Assembly (NCBI RefSeq): GCF_020819595.1
Contig: NZ_JAJHNP010000003.1
Location: forward strand, 248,001 to 312,000
DNA length: 64,000 bases
Source: Streptomyces barringtoniae
GTDB taxonomy: Bacteria; Actinomycetota; Actinomycetes; Streptomycetales; Streptomycetaceae
Direction: 5' to 3'
Below the pieces are notes generated by a model, which saw nothing but the letters and a program-made list of their open reading frames with translations, was not told the DNA's origin and did not search any database. Numbering within the stretch: the stretch's first letter is position 1; each line of letters opens with the position of its first letter. Made by a program: the position numbers and the translations under genes. Below are positions 62,451 through 64,000 of this stretch, piece by piece.

Positions 62451-63329
62451 TCACGCCGACGGGCTGATGAGCTCGTCGGCGACCCACCGGGCGGCCTCGG
62501 CGGGGTACGGCGACGGCAGTCCGAGCACGATGTGCCGGAAACCGGCGTCGACAGCCTCGCCGATCGCGTCCCGGGTGCTGGCGGGCCGGTCGTACGACAC
62601 GGGCAGGTGGATCGAGCGGATGACCGCGGCCGGGTCACGGCCGATCTCGGTGCAGTAGCGGTCCAGCAGCGCGCTGCGGCCGATGATGTCGCCGATGTCA
62701 CCACCGCCGGGGATGTTCCACAGGTCGGCGTGCTCGGCGACCACGCGCAGCGTGGCGGACGAGCGGCCGCCGATGAGGATCGGCGGGTGGGGGCGCTGGA
62801 CGGGTTTGGGGTTGCCGAAGGCTCCGGTGAGCCGGTGGTGGGTGCCGTGGAAGTCGAAGGGCTCGCTCTCCGTCCACAACCGCCGGATCACCGTGCAGGC
62901 TTCGGCGAGGCTCGCCACGGCGTGCGCGGAGTCGTGGAAGGGCAGGCCGTGTGCCTCGTATTCGCGCCGGGCCAGGGCATGGCCGGGACGTGAACCGACG
63001 CCGATGCCGAGGTCGAGCCGTCCGCCGGAGACGATGTCGACGGTCGTCGCGATCTTGGCGAGCATCGCGGGCGGCCGGAACCGGTTACTGGTCACGAGCA
63101 CGCCGATGCGCAGGCGCCTGGTGTGGGCGGCGAGGGCCGAGAGCAGTGTCCAGCCCTCGTAAACCGGGCCGTCGGGATCGCCGAAGATCGGCATGAGGTG
63201 GTCGAACAACCAGGCGTGCTCGATCTCCGCGATCGCGTCCGCCTCGCGCCAGACCCGCAGGACGTCGTGGTAGTCGACCTGCGAGGGGGCGGTCATGATG
63301 CCGAAGCGAGGCCGGGATGTGTGCGTCAT
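62451..63329 (-). CDS. LLM-class F420-dependent oxidoreductase
   Basis: A 292-residue luciferase-like oxidoreductase of the F420-type subgroup. It begins RPRFGIMTAPSQVDYHDVLRVWREADAIAEIEHAWLFDHLMPIFGDP, with the barrel signature RIGVLVTSNRFRPPAMLAKIATTVDIVSGGRLDLGIGVG and the IPGGGDIGDIIGRSALLDRYCTEIGRDPAAVIRS tail. Cofactor F420 use is inferred from family; substrate unknown. It lies 66 bases downstream of the aldo-keto reductase and is probably cotranscribed with it. Confidence 0.92.
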   Translation of the reverse strand: MTHTSRPRFGIMTAPSQVDYHDVLRVWREADAIAEIEHAWLFDHLMPIFGDPDGPVYEGWTLLSALAAHTRRLRIGVLVTSNRFRPPAMLAKIATTVDIVSGGRLDLGIGVGSRPGHALARREYEAHGLPFHDSAHAVASLAEACTVIRRLWTESEPFDFHGTHHRLTGAFGNPKPVQRPHPPILIGGRSSATLRVVAEHADLWNIPGGGDIGDIIGRSALLDRYCTEIGRDPAAVIRSIHLPVSYDRPASTRDAIGEAVDAGFRHIVLGLPSPYPAEAARWVADELISPSA

Positions 63330-63395
63330 GAGCTGTTGGTCCTTTCGGCAAGCGGCAGTCGGAGGTCCGGGGCATTGCCGCGGCGCATACGGCGG

Positions 63396-64000
63396 TCACC
63401 GGCGCCGCAGTGCCGGCTCGAGCAGCGCGGGCGGGGTGTCGTGCTTCTCCTCCGGGGCCAGGTCGAGCCCGGGGGTCACGATCTCGTCGATGGCATCGAG
63501 TACGTCGGCGGACAACACGATGTCGGCGGCGGCGAGTTGGGCGTCCAGGTGGTCCGGTGTGCGAGGGCCGATGAGCGCGCTGGTCACCGCCGGATGCGCG
63601 GTCACGAAACCGAGCGCGAGCTGGATCAGCGTGAGACCGGCCTCGTCGGCGACCCCGGCCAGCCGCTCGACGGCTTCGAGCCTGGACCTGTTGGCGGGGA
63701 CGCCGATGTCGAAACGTTGCGGCATGAACGCCGAGCGGTTGGTGGTGATGTCCCGGCCCGCGCGGACCGCGCCCGACAGCCAGCCCGAGGCCAGCGGGCT
63801 CCACACCAGCACACCGAGCCCGTACTCCTCGGTCACGGGCAGCACATGGCTCTCGATCCCGCGCTGCAGGACGGAGTAGCTGGGCTGTTCGGTGACGTAA
63901 CGGCTCAGGTGGTGTTCGCGGGCGGCCCACTGCGCCTGGACGATGCGGTACGCCGGGAAGGTCGAGGAGCCGAAGTAGCGGATCTTTCCAGCGCGTTGCA
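63396..64000 (-). CDS. Aldo/keto reductase, partial (5' end outside window)
   Basis: The C-terminal part (about 201 residues) of an aldo/keto reductase of the KCNAB/YajO-like type. It reads IRYFGSSTFPAYRIVQAQWAAREHHL, then VLPVTEEYGLGVLVWSPLASGWLSGAV, and the NADPH-contacting PAVTSALIGPRTPDHLDAQLAAADIVL at the end. The N-terminus with the catalytic tetrad is beyond base 64000. It is upstream of the F420-type oxidoreductase on the same strand. Confidence 0.9.
   Translation of the reverse strand, partial: QRAGKIRYFGSSTFPAYRIVQAQWAAREHHLSRYVTEQPSYSVLQRGIESHVLPVTEEYGLGVLVWSPLASGWLSGAVRAGRDITTNRSAFMPQRFDIGVPANRSRLEAVERLAGVADEAGLTLIQLALGFVTAHPAVTSALIGPRTPDHLDAQLAAADIVLSADVLDAIDEIVTPGLDLAPEEKHDTPPALLEPALRRR

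Overview
The window looks like chromosomal DNA of a Streptomyces or a close relative. GC is very high (about 70% or more by eye) with G/C-rich third codon positions, GTG starts are frequent, and the gene families are typical: bL37, DUF6882, FdhD/YdeP-type formate dehydrogenase, many TetR regulators, and a chitinase behind TGGTCTAGACCA-type repeats. There is no rRNA operon, complete tRNA, CRISPR array, insertion sequence, integrase or plasmid gene. It reads as an accessory but stable chromosome arm of small catabolic, transport and stress units, each with its own regulator.

Layout. 0.2-6 kb: DUF2267 and YdeI-like proteins, a MerR/aldo-keto reductase pair, a P-loop kinase-like protein, a tRNA-like relic, a secreted repeat protein and a phytoene-desaturase-like oxidoreductase. 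6-9.5 kb: a 25-residue ribosomal protein bL37 gene, a GreA-like factor and a ClpC-like AAA+ unfoldase. 9.5-13.8 kb: LysR, FdhD and an FdhF/YdeP molybdoenzyme. 14-19.7 kb: a dead thioesterase, a Nudix-like protein, a lipid kinase, an alkyl-DHAP-synthase-like flavoprotein, TetR and GlpD, together a possible glycerolipid or ether-lipid locus. 19.8-28.7 kb: WGR/propeller protein, hydrolase/TetR pair, a lone TetR, a secreted FG-GAP protein, an ABC ATPase relic, DUF6882 and threonine dehydratase. 28.8-32.3 kb: an exporter-type ABC transporter, a structured non-coding gap and a DUF574-type methyltransferase.

32.5-37.4 kb: an NCS2 permease, amidohydrolase and TSUP transporter behind a double LacI-type operator, with a LacI gene converging on them. 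37.7-43.3 kb: a glutamate-cysteine ligase-like protein, small orphan proteins, an HxlR/azoreductase pair, an EamA exporter and a flavin reductase. 43.3-49 kb: a GntR regulator and a soluble Cache protein divergent from a polyamine-type ABC importer. 49-58 kb: a DinB/MDMPI-like protein, a DUF2071 gene with two internal stops, a chitinase, a DMT transporter, a TetR/NAD(P)-reductase pair with twin operators, a polysaccharide deacetylase lipoprotein and a scrambled Usp-like ORF. 58-64 kb: RidA/LysR, an AhpD-like protein, a Tet(M)-type ribosomal protection GTPase with an overlapping upstream ORF, an F420-type oxidoreductase and a partial aldo-keto reductase cut by the window end.

Two themes stand out. 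Many transcription units are a regulator with its target, and operators can be read directly (MerR, LacI, TetR, GntR, chitinase repeats). Several of these regulators appear to be leaderless. There are also several decaying genes (thioesterase, ABC ATPase, DUF2071, Usp, possibly a P450 tail and a tRNA-Ser-like relic), which suggests past turnover. I saw no single unmistakable new multi-gene system. The best leads are the ORF overlapping the ribosomal-protection gene, the cytoplasmic Cache protein paired with a polyamine-type importer, the AGPS/GlpD/lipid-kinase locus and the ClpC-like unfoldase lacking a visible ClpP-docking loop.
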